A stretch of DNA of 64,000 bases from NCBI GenBank assembly GCA_022494885.1, contig JAGVSM010004976.1, positions 62,001 to 126,000 of the forward strand, in the 5' to 3' direction. Below the pieces are notes generated by a model, which saw nothing but the letters and a program-made list of their open reading frames with translations, searched no databases and was not told where the DNA came from. The DNA is from Micrasema longulum (Eukaryota > Arthropoda > Insecta > Trichoptera > Brachycentridae). Shown here piece after piece: positions 39,101-50,929 of this stretch. Position 1 is the stretch's first letter; each line of letters begins with the position of its first letter. The translations under genes were made by a program, and so were the position numbers.

Positions 39101-39350
39101 ATTATTGCCATGCTCTGATAACTCTAATGTTACTAAGAGTATGTGTGATTTGTTGGAAAAGCATAGTTTAATATTATCCCATTTCAATTATTCAGATTCA
39201 GATTTTAAAAATGAAGAAACTTATAAAAATGTAGATAAGTGGATTAAGGAAATATGGTTAAAGTCTGCTGTGAATACATTATTTATTGTATTGTTTTCTG
39301 GAGACAAAGACTGTAATGGTGTCTCTTTTATAGGTGTTAAAAAAACATGA
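36192..39350 (+). CDS. Rexo5: RNA exonuclease 5 (REXO5/NEF-sp) homologue, 2 exons, complete
   Basis: Exons 36192-36423 and 37630-39350 join to 1953 nt, 650 aa plus stop. The phase-1 junction (donor GTAATG, acceptor TTTTACAG) makes Ser78 in PEINS|EENIL. REXO5 enzymes are DEDDh 3'-5' exoribonucleases; the Drosophila orthologue trims snoRNA and rRNA 3' ends in the nucleus. The exonuclease fold is complete: FGLDCEMC (335-342; Asp338, Glu340), ILDYLTQYSGITPKLL, GQSLNFDLHALK (Asp421) and GHCSVEDSLTSLKL (His470, Asp475). The order and spacing match vertebrate REXO5, including KMMHPYVIDTS. The first 35 residues are very Lys-rich, as in a nuclear or nucleolar targeting segment. The C-terminus (NTLFIVLFSG...NGVSFIGVKK) looks like the end of a degenerate RRM. 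An AATAAA lies 18 nt past the stop (39368), so the 3' UTR would be very short. Confidence 0.95.
36488..36997. mobile_element. MITE with 27-bp perfect inverted ends in the REXO5 intron
   Basis: 'ttatagtccttaaaatatag' plus 'cttgatt' (36488-36514) is the exact inverse of 36971-36997. Partial pairing continues inward. The TA at the outermost positions fits a TA-targeting (Tc1/mariner-like) element. No ORF is present. It begins 65 bp after the REXO5 exon 1 donor. Confidence 0.85.
37287..37546 (-). mobile_element. tRNA-derived SINE in the REXO5 intron
   Basis: Same family and orientation as 30672, with 'gcatggtaggcaaacgcgct' and 'taatcgaacccgagacctct' (inverted A- and B-box regions). It is very close to the copy at 63743; for example 'ctttctgcacctaatggtac' with 'atagggcactgctttagtac' is identical in both. 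Confidence 0.85.
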
Positions 39351-39367
39351 AATTAAAAAAAATACAA

Positions 39368-39373
39368 AATAAA
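39368..39373 (+). terminator. Probable REXO5 polyadenylation signal
   Basis: AATAAA 18 nt downstream of the REXO5 stop codon. Close spacing is common in compact insect genes. A second AATAAA near 39698 could serve a longer transcript. Confidence 0.5.
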
Positions 39374-39431
39374 ATATTTCAATTGTCGCAGTCGTTTTTT
39401 TTTATTTTACTGCCATCGTGTTATTTCTTTA

Positions 39432-39698
39432 TTGGGCGAGGTAGAAAAGAAGAAACAATGTTTTAAGTATGTCAGAACGTTTGTAGAAATTTGTTATTCT
39501 GTTGCTTTCGCAAAGGTGGAGGACGCTTCGCTTGAACATAATTTCCTTAATATTTACGCATTAACAAAGTCTTCTCTACCTCCACGACAGTATTCAGAAT
39601 CGCACCCCTGGTATAAGAAGTACAAAAATTGGAAAAGTGTTTTCAGGTGTTGCCTAGTAGGTGAAATAATTAAACCAGATGAATTTAACCAGCATTAA
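39432..39698 (+). other. Unrecognised 88-codon ORF followed by AATAAA
   Basis: The ORF (no ATG at its start) reads EVEKKKQCFKYVRTFVEICY ... SLPPRQYSESHPWYKKYKNW and ends at 39698, right at a 'taataaa'. A T-rich tract precedes it, so it could be a terminal exon spliced from an upstream gene, a retrocopy fragment or chance. I do not recognise the family. It begins about 80 bp after the REXO5 stop. Confidence 0.3.
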
Positions 39699-39779
39699 TA
39701 AAGGTTTCGGCTCTTCATAAATGTCAATAAATGGAAGAGTTAAGGAAATGTGGAAGTTTAAACATAGGCTGAATGGTCA

Positions 39780-40455
39780 ATGTTACACAGTGTGTAAAGT
39801 GGCCACTTAAACCGGCCTTTGACAGATCATAAGCCCTGTAAATGCTTAGACTTTCATATTCCCTTCTCAAAAGTGGTTTCCCTCTCTTCTTCTCGTGTCA
39901 TGTCAGGTCCCCCAGATGTTGATAACCACTTGGGAGAAAGCTTCCCTATCCTGAGCAGCGCGAACCAGCTCCTCCTCAGTTTTAATCTTGGTCAATTCTT
40001 GGATGTTTCTAAGCCAGGAAAGCTGTTTTCTTCTGACCCCTCGATTTTCTCCTTCTTGACAAGCTGAAGTATGGCATATTTCTTCCGGAACTTAACTGTT
40101 GTAAAAGTTCTCTGTTCATATTAGCTCTACATAATACTTCATTGTTGGTTATCATATCAGCCCAAGATATTCATAACATGAAACGGTGGGTCCACATTTC
40201 AAATACGTTAAGGCAATTTATAACATTAGCTTGAGTCCATGCTTCTACACCGTACAGTAAGACGGATTATCGTCAAAAATAAGATTTTTCATTATATTAA
40301 ATGCTGTTCGGGCCGCTTCTATTTTGCATTTTATCTATGTCGGGGTCTAGATTCTTAGTAATGATACTGCCTAAGCATCTGAACTGTTTCACTTGCTCAA
40401 TATTGACACCCTTAAGTTGGAGATTTAGATTTGAAACCATACAAAATATATTGTC
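39780..40455 (-). mobile_element. RTE/Jockey-like retrotransposon C-terminal relic
   Basis: The minus strand contains GVNIEQVKQFRCLGSIITKN and, after frame changes, RRKQLSWLRNIQELTKIKTE then EELVRAAQDREAFSQVVINI, the C-terminal tail of many insect non-LTR elements. It is degenerate, with stops. Confidence 0.7.
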
Positions 40456-40460
40456 AGTTA

Positions 40461-40831
40461 TACTGCAATACCGCGAAACTACCAATTGAAGTTTTTGACA
40501 GGGAAACCTAAAAAAAGGTATGTTAATATTTATTTATTTAAAACTTCAAGTACAAAGAACAAATACTTTGGCGGACTTATTGCTAAAAGCAATATCCTCC
40601 AGCCATCCAAAAAACAGACTGGTCAAAAGAAGAGTTGGTCGAAATTTTGTTTATATTTATATTACTTACGATTTTAATTAACCAAAAATACCCCTAGAGT
40701 TTCAGAAAAACTACCATTATTTAGAATAAAAACAGCAATAATTTCAAACTAATGGTTCTATGTCCCTAAAACGAATTAATTTCAATAAAATATTTTTGTA
40801 AAAAAAACACAAGTTACCCGGTATTGCAGTA
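40461..40831. mobile_element. MITE with TACTGCAATACCG ends
   Basis: The left end 'tactgcaataccg' and the right end 'cggtattgcagta' are perfect 13-bp inverses. Internal 'taaccaaaaatacccctaga' aligns with the interrupted copy at 11310-11863. A retrotransposon-tail fragment ('ggcggacttattgctaaaag', about 40570) sits inside. Confidence 0.7.
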
Positions 40832-40914
40832 TTACTGAAAATATGCAATCGCATTTTATTTCCTCCAGTTAACTATATTATTATAAATGTTAATAGATAA
40901 AAAACAAAAAAACC

Positions 40915-41110
40915 ATAACGCCGTTTTCCGTAGGGGTAGGCAGAGAGGTTAAAACTCCACTGAGACTGAATTTCATCTCCTATGGACTCTATGGAGTTAT
41001 TTAATATTACAACAGAGAATGGAGAATATTCTCGTCAGAACAAGTCCGGACGTTTACATCGCTTATGACCTGTTATTGGCTGGTTTAAGATTTACATATA
41101 ATAGACCTCC
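40915..41110 (-). mobile_element. Retrotransposon 3' fragments
   Basis: 'cgccgttttccgtaggggta' with 'ggcagagagg' matches the 3' end of the relic at 46735-47400. 'cgcttatgacctgttattgg' at 41060 is the inverse of the tail fragments at 21140 and 39810. Confidence 0.5.
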
Positions 41111-41684
41111 AACCGGGACAAAAGAAAACACGTTTTTCTTCATGTTGATAATATGCATCTTTTAGAGAAATTACTAAGAATAATAATTATTACATTGAAA
41201 GAATTTTGTAAATATACTTTTTTTAATTTTTTACGTACGGTTTGAAATTTTTTAGCAACCTGCTACGTTTGAATTTTTTATATTATTTTTTTACATACTT
41301 TATTACACCATTTACCAACATACATTACTTGTTGTCCGAATAGCTTTCATAAATGGTAGTTACCTATAATTAACAGTACAGTGGTAATGTTGGCATCAGT
41401 TGTCACAAATATAATATTTGTATCTTTTATTGTGTCTATCTATGCAATATAAAAAATATATTTCTGCGCTTTTTTGTTTATGTCATCTGTCATTTTCTGT
41501 GTTTCTCGTTCGCGGTTTGGTGGTAAACAAAGATTAATAATATTAATATCTTGAATCTCGGTAATATTATGGATTATGGTCGTGATTAAACAAGCTCGAC
41601 ACGAAAACAAACATTCTCAGTTCTGATAAACTAATTGTGATTGATGAAATGGTTAATTAACTCTGGATAAAATAAATAAACGGG

Positions 41685-44600
41685 ATGGAGGGACAATGGA
41701 ACGAAAGTGTATTAATATTCCTGCATAATTTATCACCGTTTTATGTATTAAGCGTTGGAATTTCGTTATTCGCCATATTATTTTCTGTATGGTATAGCAG
41801 GCAATGTCAAAAACAGGTGAACAATGTTTGTTTTGAATTCCATAACTCAATAAATTAATTTATGATCTCTGGAGTCTGAGGCATCAATTTTTAATATTTA
41901 AAAAATAAATATTTGAGTTCTTAGTATGTACTAAAATATTGAAATTTTCAGACTATTACAGAAAAGTCTGGAATAACTTGTTTTCCTTCTCTCCAATCTA
42001 CAAATGCTCATAAGCCATTAGTAGATTTCTTGAATCGAGTAAGTGAGAGGAATCATCTGGTGACCTCCGACATCTCTTATTAAACTGGTAGGCCAACTAC
42101 CTATTTGGCAAATATAGAACGCTACAGAGGTTGAGATGCCTAACACTTACATCTACAGTTCAGGCAGTATAAGAAAATTCTTTTGACAGATTGCAATAGT
42201 GTGGTGGCAGTATTTTTTTTTCTCGATGGGGTGAATAGAAACTAAATACTAATTAATAATACAATTGTTAAAGTAAAAAAAAAACATAAAAGCAGTTAAC
42301 TTCTTTGTTTAATTTGGGCATTCAACAGTAATACCTAAATCAAGGTAAGACAAAATCGCACAGGAGAAAAAGATACAATATGCCTCCTATAATAATTATA
42401 GGACGATGATAGTAACAGAAATAGCTACGCATATACGATTATAATAAAATAAATAATTGTTTTATTTAGATTAACTCGGGAGTGTTAATTTTTAACATAC
42501 TGAATTGAAGTACGATCACATAATGATAATCACTAGTGAAATGGTGATTTTTGACGGTATTTTGGGTATTACAGTGGGGATGGGCAATGGAAAAAAATAG
42601 AGCTAAAGTTACTAATTTGTGAACATATCTTGTTTTTATTTATTTATTCATGTTTTTTTCCATTATAAACTATTATTAACAATAAAAAATAATGTGACCT
42701 CACCGGGGTTACCTGTGCCGAGGACACTTAACAATATACTTTTGAAAATATATTTTTACATTCGAGAATAAACAAAGAAGACTTAATAAACAGAGATAAT
42801 TAACAAAATGTTCAGACAGTTTTAAACACTACGTATTTATTTATGTTTATAATTAATTTATGTGCATCTATATTGTTTATATTATAAAACGCACAATGAA
42901 AGAACAAAAACATAGCATAAGCTATACATTTAAGTGACAGCTATTTTGAATGGGCGCATAAATAAAGTGGACATCAAAATTATCGTCGATTCAATTTAAT
43001 GCATCATATTGCGAACTCTATTGCACAATTTATTGAACTCTTTATTGCACAATATAATTCAATATTAAGTTGACACTGTCGATCGATAATGAAGTTTTCC
43101 GTCGGTACGTCACTATTGGGCGACTACAACAATGAAGTGCGACATTTGTTTCTTACACTTAATTGTCAATATTTATCAAACTTGTAACTTGAACATGACC
43201 GTGTAAATGTCAAAAGTCTCTTCTTAAATTGCCTGTAGAATAGTAAGCTGCCGGTCAGACTATTGATGTGGTTACCGAGCCTTTGCTGGTACACCACACT
43301 AATTTTCTTATCTCGTCTTTTACTCGAGAAAAACAGAAGTATCATCATGTAGACCAATAAGCCTTCTACCGATGCTGTTTAAAGTATTTGAATGGATACT
43401 CTTATGCTCTCTAAATCCAATATTAGGAGAAGAGAATTTAATTCCAGATCACCAGTTTGGATTTAGAGCACGTCACTCCACCATCGAGTAAATGCACTGA
43501 GTATCCAACAAAATAACACAGAGCCTTGAAAAAAAAGAGTATTGCTCTGCGGTTTTTTTTTATCAACAAGCTTTTGATAAAGTATAGCATGCAGGGCTGT
43601 TGTTCAAACTCAAGCATTGGCTGCCGCACACATTCTATGAACTAGTAAAAATCATATCTTAAATAACTTGTACTGAAAAAATAAGAATCGAGTTGTGGTA
43701 GGGGGATTTGACCCTCGTACCTTTGATCCGTGAGTCTGCAACACTACTACGAGACCACAGCCTGGTTCTTGGATCAATAAGGGAAAGAAATTATTCTGTG
43801 ATTTATATATTAGTCCAGTGCTCTATGCACTATTAGATGTGGAATGACGATTATTATGATTTATTTAGGTTATTTTAGAAAATGTATTTGCCTAAGTATG
43901 TCCGTTATTATCATATCAGCGTGGAGCTTGAAGTTGGCTGTTTGCATTTTTTTTTTACCTTTCCTATTACAGGTACTCAAATACATAAAACAAACATTTA
44001 TTTAGCTAGCTAAGATAAATTTAAATTGCAAAAGTTTGCTTAAAATCCATTTCTAAGATCTCCACTCTTATCTTCACCAATATTTGATGTCGACCTGTCA
44101 TTCTCTGATTTATGTGGCCATTTTACACAACATTAACTGTTCGGCCTAAATCCCAAAATACGATTTCCCAATTTTACTATCTATTTTTGTATTTTACATA
44201 TTATGGAAGTATCAGTTGGTGTTGTCTCACATTTTGTCTACAACAGAAATAAGATTAATTAGTACGCACTTTTTAAAAATAACTTTAATTTTTCTTTTAT
44301 GATAGTTTTGTCTGTGTGTAATATTGGTTAAAAATACATATATTGCAGTTGCTTAGTAAGCACCTTTTGGAGTCAGAGGTGAAACAACATATTGCTGTAA
44401 TGGATGAGTGTGATGAGGACCCACCAATAGTAGATTTGGATGAAGCATTTCTGTCGTCCAATCCACCCGAAGCCCTTCAATCTAGGATCAAAGTTGCGCG
44501 ACATCAAGCCATAGTGAATCAACTTAGTTCTAAAATGACACAAGAACAACTAGAAGAAGAAAAAGAGTAAGAATTAAAGTCCATACTTAGTACCTCAAAG

Positions 44601-45009
44601 TAATCTATGCTTATTACTTTTGGAATAATAAAAATACAAAATTAGTAATTGAAAAACTGACTGTCATTTTCACGTCGAACAATTTACATAATAAAATAAT
44701 ATTCTTAATTTGGCATTTAAAAAATTACATTCACATAACACATCTATATTATAAAACTGAAAATACATGTGTGTGTTTGTTTGTATACAATTTTTAATGT
44801 CATTAATAAGTTATTTCCACAGCTTTCTATTTTACTAAGGATCATTGCAAACCATGTTTTTCCTATTGAAATTATAAAAATATTTTATGTTTTTTAGGAC
44901 TGAGAAGGCACAATTAACAGCCATACTAAACTTACTAAAAGAACAGCAGGAAAAATTCCAAGTTTCTGACATGGATGAATTAGAACAACAACTTAGTTTG
45001 TATCGCTGA
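41685..45009 (+). CDS. MXRA7-like single-pass membrane protein, 4 exons
   Basis: Exons 41685-41816, 41952-42038, 44349-44566 and 44898-45009 join to 549 nt, 182 aa plus stop. All junctions are GT-AG (GTGAAC, GTAAGT, GTAAGA; TTTTCAG, TTGCAG, TTTTTAG) and hold one frame. Residues about 18-38 (PFYVLSVGISLFAILFSVWY) form one membrane segment near the N-terminus, then RQCQKQ, so an N-out/C-in or tail-in topology is likely. An acidic stretch (DECDEDPPIVDLDEAF, 92-107) and a charged helical C-terminus follow, with MTQEQLEEEKE (136-146), a KAQLTAILNLLKEQQEKF stretch and terminal ELEQQLSLYR. From memory the last 45 residues resemble the C-terminus of vertebrate MXRA7 (MTKEELEEEQ... QLAAI ... QLRLY), as does the layout. 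That assignment is inference; the function of the family is poorly known. AATAAA follows at 45029. Intron 2 (2.3 kb) holds retroelement relics. Confidence 0.8.
42640..42885 (-). mobile_element. Dispersed retroelement 3'-end repeat, copy B, in MXRA7-like intron 2
   Basis: Nearly collinear with 28975-29235 ('gacctcaccggggttacctg', 'acttaataaacagagataat'). Both copies begin with inverted AATAAA-rich tails and stop at comparable points ('tgcatctatat'). Confidence 0.7.
43350..43675 (+). mobile_element. Jockey-clade reverse transcriptase fragment
   Basis: Read through stops and one frameshift: RPISLLPMLFKVFEWILL, then LIPDHQFGFRARHSTIE, CSAVFFYQQAFDKV and HAGLLFKLKHWLP. This is the finger/palm part of a Jockey-type RT. 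It is unrelated to the MXRA7-like exons around it. Confidence 0.75.
43684..43775 (-). mobile_element. tRNA-like SINE head, third family
   Basis: Inverted 'ggctgtggtctcgtagtagt' and 'gggtcaaatccccctaccac' resemble A/B boxes. Related copies are at 50761 (plus) and 54660 (minus). A short piece of another SINE end ('ccagtgctctatgcactatt') follows at 43815. Confidence 0.6.
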
Positions 45010-45028
45010 TGGCCTGAACCAAAAAATC

Positions 45029-45034
45029 AATAAA
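45029..45034 (+). terminator. Probable polyadenylation signal of the MXRA7-like gene
   Basis: AATAAA 20 nt past the stop codon at 45007-45009, on the coding strand. Confidence 0.55.
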
Positions 45035-45369
45035 AATTTACACCCGGTCCATTATTCTTATATAATCATTTTAAAAAACCATTAAATAGTTTTAAGTATA
45101 CACGTAAGTTTTATAAAATGTAAAAAATAGTTTCAAAAATATTTTTTCAGATAATATTTCTACCAAAATATCATAATGCTGTTAATATCAAACATTGTTT
45201 TGTAAAATTCTGAAATATTATACTTTAAACCAAAAATCCTGAGATATAAGGAAACGTAATAAGAATTGTCCCTATTCAGGCTATAATTGCGATGAAATGG
45301 TGCCTCAATACCTAGCATTTTCCAATTTGCTTGAATTTTGACACTAAATTTTCAACAAACATGTATATT

Positions 45370-46010
45370 TACAATTAATTGATGCAAATATGATTTTATA
45401 AATTATTTTGCTTTGCGTTTTGCGAAAAGACAAGGCAATTAAGAGGATACGCGGTCTGACTTTTCTTTATACAAACATATTCCCGTATTTTCTCTTTCTG
45501 GATTATGCCACTAAAGCAATGATTTTTATTGCTAACCATAGATATCCATCGTTAGCATGCCTCAATTTTTTGTTATTGTTGATAAATTGTCTTTTATAGG
45601 TGCTAGGATTATCCAAAACCCCTAAAAGCGCCTCGTTTTATCTGCCGTCTTCAGACGTAGTAAATTTCTTTCTGATATTAAAAAAAAAAAAACAAAATTT
45701 AGTTTTGGGGTCTGTAAAATGGGTATATGAGACCTCGATTTTGACAATTATAGCGGTTGTCTTTTTCACACAGTATTCGGGGAGGCATTTGCAAGAGAGT
45801 GATGGAAAAACTAAATTTAAAAACCTATACAAATTGCTATTTGACCGCATATCTTCGTAAGTCCATGGATGCACATCATTTTGTGTATTTTTTTCGAGGC
45901 CCTTATCTTGAAATAATTGAAAATGAACATGTATCACAAATACACTGCTTACTTGCAAATACTATGTCTTTTTTACAAAACTATTTAAGCGATTTATAAT
46001 AAATCATGAT
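45370..46010 (+). other. Block of overlapping short ORFs, not recognised
   Basis: Plus-strand ORFs at 45408-45599 (63 codons), 45600-45860 (86) and 45757-45999 (80) overlap in different frames (for example RKSMDAHHFVYFFRGPYLEI). Together they could be a frameshifted transposase relic. I saw no catalytic motif or inverted end. Confidence 0.25.
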
Positions 46011-46734
46011 TTTCTAAATTTTATGTATCAAGTCAAAATATTTAAAACCTTATTTGGAATGGCTCTAAATGATGCGACATGTGACAATATCAACATTGGA
46101 AAAATAACAAAATTTCCTACAGAATTACATTTCTCCGATTCTAGTCAGAAATATAGTCTTAAAAATCATAAATAAAAAATTATGATTTTAATTATTTATA
46201 CCAAAATGTTATTTACTATTTATATCTTCTCTGTTTAATAATATGTGTAAAAATGATTTATTATCAATAAGAAATAATATTTACTATGTATATGCAACAT
46301 TTATCACATTGCGTGAATAAATTGGTTGCTCTCCAAAATGAATAATTGTTTAAAGTTCTGCGTTTCAAGTATATATAACTTTTTGCTAAAGGGAAATCAA
46401 AATACTCTTAAGAGATGAGTATGTAAAAATACTTTTCAACTGATCATGTCACGTTGAAAGAAGAGTTGTAACTTAAGGAAGTCAATTTCTTAGGAAATTC
46501 ATTAGTACGTGTCTATCATAATTACACACTCTTTTCGGGCCAGACTGCAAAACTGCTGAAGAATATCTTTTGAAAAATTATTACTGCTTTAAAAATGAAT
46601 ATTGAAACAAATGAATGGTGTAGTAACATCTTTTAAACTGGCCTAATATACACAGTAACTTTACCTGAAAATTTATGCGCTTAAACTTATAGTTAGTAAA
46701 TTTGATTTTCAAACAAACAAATAGCACAAATAAA

Positions 46735-47400
46735 TCATTATGCCGTTTCTCCGTAGGGGTAGACAGAGAGGATAGAATGCCACTTTGTTGTTGCATACAG
46801 CTCTTGCTTTCTCAACATTAATACATCTCATGCACCCACACTGATTATTCTGATTTCTGACATGTCCATCTTCAAGTATATGTCGGATTTGGCCATGCCA
46901 TATCATTCGTGGTCTTCCTCGTTTTCTGCTCTGTCATTTGCTCTACATGTCCAAACCAAGTAGAACTTCTTTCTTGATTTTGTCAATAATGCTTCTCTCA
47001 GCCTTATATAATGCATAAATATCGACATTTGTGCACTTTTCACCCATAGTTTTACCACACATTTACCCGAGAGATCGCATTTGAACAGTTTTTAGTCTAC
47101 TTGTTTTTCTCCATATATATTTCGCTCCCCTAAATAAGGATTAGCACCACGACTCCATTGTGAACTGCTAATTTTGCCTCCCGCGAAAAACATTTATTTA
47201 CCAAGGTTGATTTTAGTGCACATTTCATTCACCCTGTTCCCGGCACTCTTTCAATATCTTTCTCAGTCTTTTCATCCAAAGTAAGAATAAATCTCAGATG
47301 CACAAATTCTTCTATCTGATTTAGAATATCTCCATTCACTCGCATTTACTCACACTTTCATCCCTGTTATATGTTTGTAAATGAATCTCATCGTGTGGTA
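46735..47400 (-). mobile_element. Non-LTR retrotransposon C-terminal relic
   Basis: Reading the minus strand through many stops gives GDILNQIEEFVHLRF, LTLDEKTEKDIERV, KSTLVNKCFSREAKLAVHNG, WFGHVEQM and a terminal 'LSTPTEKRHN'. This tail is typical of an RTE-like element common in insect genomes. It is old and heavily mutated. Confidence 0.7.
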
Positions 47401-47409
47401 TACAAATAT

Positions 47410-48600
47410 TTTTTCTCATAAAATAAAATCTGGGTCATTATTAAATAATTTTATATTAAAAAAAATATATAAACAAAGCACATAATACATAATATTACTA
47501 AATAATGTTAGTGGGACCAATACAAATCCTTAATACAAACTGAATAATAATTATTGAACAATATTATAGTCATTATTTCACTTTATTAATCTATTTTTTT
47601 TAAAACTATAGATTTGTTTATTGCTTTTTGGAATTATTGATCCGCAGTCTATAGATTTTTGAGATAATTTCATGGATATTTTATTATTTAAAACACTCTT
47701 TCAAGAAACTAGTATATAGTCATAATTTTTTTTTAAAGTTATACATCCACGGGTTTATTATCTTTGAAAATAATTTTGGGACAATACAAGGTTGGCAAAA
47801 TTGTAGATACATAAATACATTTGAAGTAAGTATTTTTTTTGTAAATTTATAGAATTTAAAAAAAAACTTTGTTTCATACAATTTTTTTGTGTAATTTTTA
47901 CTTTTGTGGTTAAGAGAAAATTGAGAAAAAAACTTTAAACTGAGTTTTGTGGATATCCATAATGCAACAAATAAATAATGTGTAATATCAATAGCCATCC
48001 AAGTTATGCGCTAGTACATGAGTATAAATAATTTATAAAAGTGTTTTTTAAACCAAAATATTACAAATAATTAAAAAGATAAGCAAAATGGCAAATATTT
48101 AAACAGGCTGTCTCCAAATATGATTGTGGATGGAGTATACAATGGCCGCGATTATAAACGCTATTTTCATCGGTACAAACGTGCATATTTGTAAGCAAAT
48201 TTAAAGTATCTTCGTCAGTAAAATTGTAAACATGTTCTATTTTTCATACAGAAAACATAATTTTACTTTGTAGATAAAATTGAAGATAAATGTTAAATTT
48301 CCATTGTAATCGGGCCAAGGTATACCAATCTCCAAAAAGTAATATATTTTTATTACATTTAGGTTGACTATAGGTAAAAATTAGGTCAATTCCCAACGTT
48401 TTTTTTTACTAACTGTATTTTGCACCTGATCTTATTTTTAAAAATACAAATATATCTAGTCTTCATACCAAGTGTTTTACTATCTATAATCCCAACAATA
48501 CCTCTATTGACGTAGCTTGCTAAACCGGCATATAATAGAAATGTTACCCTTATACCTAGCTACCTAAGGTCCCAGACTGATAAACAGCAATAGGCCGTTT
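47410..48600. other. AT-rich spacer, nothing recognised
   Basis: Very AT-rich; the longest ORF (47998-47720, minus) is low complexity. No repeat family or gene was recognised. Confidence 0.4.
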
Positions 48601-49183
48601 TACTTGAAGTCCTCACGGCATTTTGTGACCTGTTATTATTTATTATCCTTATGGAGGGTAATATTCTAACCATGACAGACACAACCTCTTGAGATAATTC
48701 ATTTATGGAATGGATGTGTATTAGATCCTCAGCAACCCTTCTGCATCGCGTCTCCAGGTTATGTCTTCAAGTGGGCAATGCATCGAGTTGGGGACATCTT
48801 AAGGGGTTTTATCACAACACGGTCAGCGGCTGATCTCAGACAGTTTAAAACGGTGCAGGTAGCTCATAAACCCGCCATGACCTACGAGGATTTGTATTTT
48901 CTTATTATATTAATCCTTAAAAGTATTTTATTATTTAGTTTGATTTTTACATTTATTTAAAATTGTTTAAAACTTCTACTGAATGTGTGATATAATTCTT
49001 AGGTTTAATTTTTGTTTCTGAATCTTGAGTTTAAAGTAATGTATGTTTTTTTTTCAAAATAGTTAAACCAAATAATATGTTTATATTATTAGTTTTTTAA
49101 AAGGCAATTTTGCCGTATGTTAATAAAAAAACAAAATCTTAACCATCAGTTACTGCATGCACACTGGACATAAAATCTATAAT

Positions 49184-49425
49184 TACCATCATCATTCCCT
49201 CTCCACACCCAGTGGTGCATAAGGGAACTCCATTGGCACATCAATTGCAGCGTATCTTGATCATTTTCATTACATGAAGGTAAGATGATCAGCCATACGC
49301 TTCAGGTGAAGGAAATATTCTAGTGTAAAACTATCTTTTTAAATATTTCATGTTAACCATGTCAGGAAAAAAACTCTAGACCTCTTGTATGGTAGGCAAA
49401 TGCGCTGACCATTACACCACGAGGA
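49184..49425 (-). mobile_element. tRNA-derived SINE
   Basis: Same family and orientation as 30672: 'ccctctccacacccagtggt', 'cgtatcttgatcattttcat', and the promoter end 'gcgctgaccattacaccacg'. The B-box region is damaged ('aggaaaaaaactctagacct'). Confidence 0.8.
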
Positions 49426-49504
49426 GGACTATTTATATAATGGACGGAAAAAATTTATTATGATAATTATTTGTTTGTTTCCATCGATTAGGTTAGCCGT
49501 TTCT

Positions 49505-49770
49505 AATTTTTTTTTTGCTATGGAACCCATTGATCTACTTTATTTTTGGTGGAACCCCAACTAAAATGATGTTTTTAAGGCCCATGACATCTTATCTTTT
49601 GCACGTTGTAATGTTCGATTTGAAAAGAAAGACTATATTTTGAATTTAAAATCTATGTAAATAATTTAAAAATGTAAATTAAAAAGCAGTTTTATTAACC
49701 CTCTAACTCCCTGAACCCGTGACCGTTCCACGGAACCCCAGGGTTCTGCATAACAAATTGACATAAGTCA
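49505..49770. mobile_element. Possible hAT-type terminal remnant
   Basis: Paired 'ggaaccc' phrases ('gctatggaacccattgatct', 'ggtggaaccccaac', 'acggaaccccagggttctgc') resemble the ends of old hAT elements. No transposase or duplication was found. Confidence 0.3.
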
Positions 49771-49989
49771 GTGCTGTTTATTCTAAAGAGCTCCACCTGA
49801 AACACTGAACAAAAATCATCAAATTCGAGCTTTCGATCGCATATTTGTAAAATATAGGTCACATATTTTACAAATTAATTTTTTTTGGAGTTTCAGATCG
49901 ACTTGGCATTTTTACCAGTCAAGCATTATGCTAATACGATGCCAAAAAGTCAATAATCTCAATTTCGTCATTTTTGCAAATGGTCACTT

Positions 49990-50255
49990 TTACTTATTTA
50001 TTTAACTTTTTGTACATAATGTTATTTGTACATTGGCGGGCTTATTGCCAAATGGCAATTTCTTCCAACCAACCAATAAAATAAAAGTTTTATTTTTATA
50101 ATTCAAGTTACAGAACATATTCAATGAAAAAAAAAGGTTAAAAAGTTAAAAATATATAAAAATAGAAATAAACGTATTTGTTTATAAATTACCTTAAATC
50201 AAAACTATTACTCAATGGGGAAAAGGAAAAAAGCGGAAAAAAGAAAGGAGGAGAG
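49990..50255 (-). mobile_element. Retrotransposon 3' UTR copy
   Basis: Inverse of the 3' end at about 2990-3240: 'acattggcgggcttattgcc', 'aatggcaatttcttcc' and 'ataaacgtatttgtttataa' appear in the same order. It is 5' truncated within the UTR. Confidence 0.75.
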
Positions 50256-50760
50256 ATTTTTACATGTATAACCACGATATATTTTTATGATAAATCACAT
50301 AATAGTTTCTACTCGCGAGCAGAAAAAATGCCGACAAACTTTCTTAAAATAATTCATGTAAGTTTAAGGTAAAAGGTGAGTTAAGAACCATATTTTGATT
50401 TGCTCATCGTGGTTTCGGATTTGACCGAGTTTACCATACACGCTGTATCGACAAATAAGCAGAGGCTTGATTTTGATACTTTTACTTGATTTTCATATTA
50501 TATATTAATATGAATGCATAATTATCATGAAGCAACAAAAAATTCATATAAATAATATAGTTATGGCAAGAATTTTTAAAATCCACACAAACTACTGGGT
50601 ATTTCTCGTAACATCAGTGTTCTGATCCGCGCACCTCTATACCAGAATATTAAAATAAGGTAAACCTTAAAATAAGGTAAACTTGTTGACTTTATATTTA
50701 TATGGAAATGAGTTTTTAACTTTACATGTAGGTGCGCAGGTTTTATGTAGGCGACATATT

Positions 50761-50920
50761 TTGTGAATCAGGTTGTGGTCCCGTGACTAGTGTCTCGGAT
50801 GTACGGCTCAAAGGTCTGTGGTATGAATCCCACTCTACCCCAACTTGTTTACCATTTTCTAATAGTGAGTTATTTACACCTCATTGAAGATGGCCCTCAA
50901 AATGAAATATTTCGGTTATT
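50761..50920 (+). mobile_element. tRNA-headed SINE, third family
   Basis: The head 'aatcaggttgtggtcccgtg' and B-box-like 'ggtatgaatcccactctacc' are followed by 'ttaccattttctaatagtga' and 'gttatttacacc', which recur inverted in the copy at 54660. Confidence 0.65.
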
Positions 50921-50929
50921 TTTTTTAAA

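Noticed and set aside
45757..45999. 80-codon ORF as a P-element/THAP9 transposase end
   Set aside because: There was only a vague resemblance and no catalytic residues or inverted ends; kept as an unassigned block.
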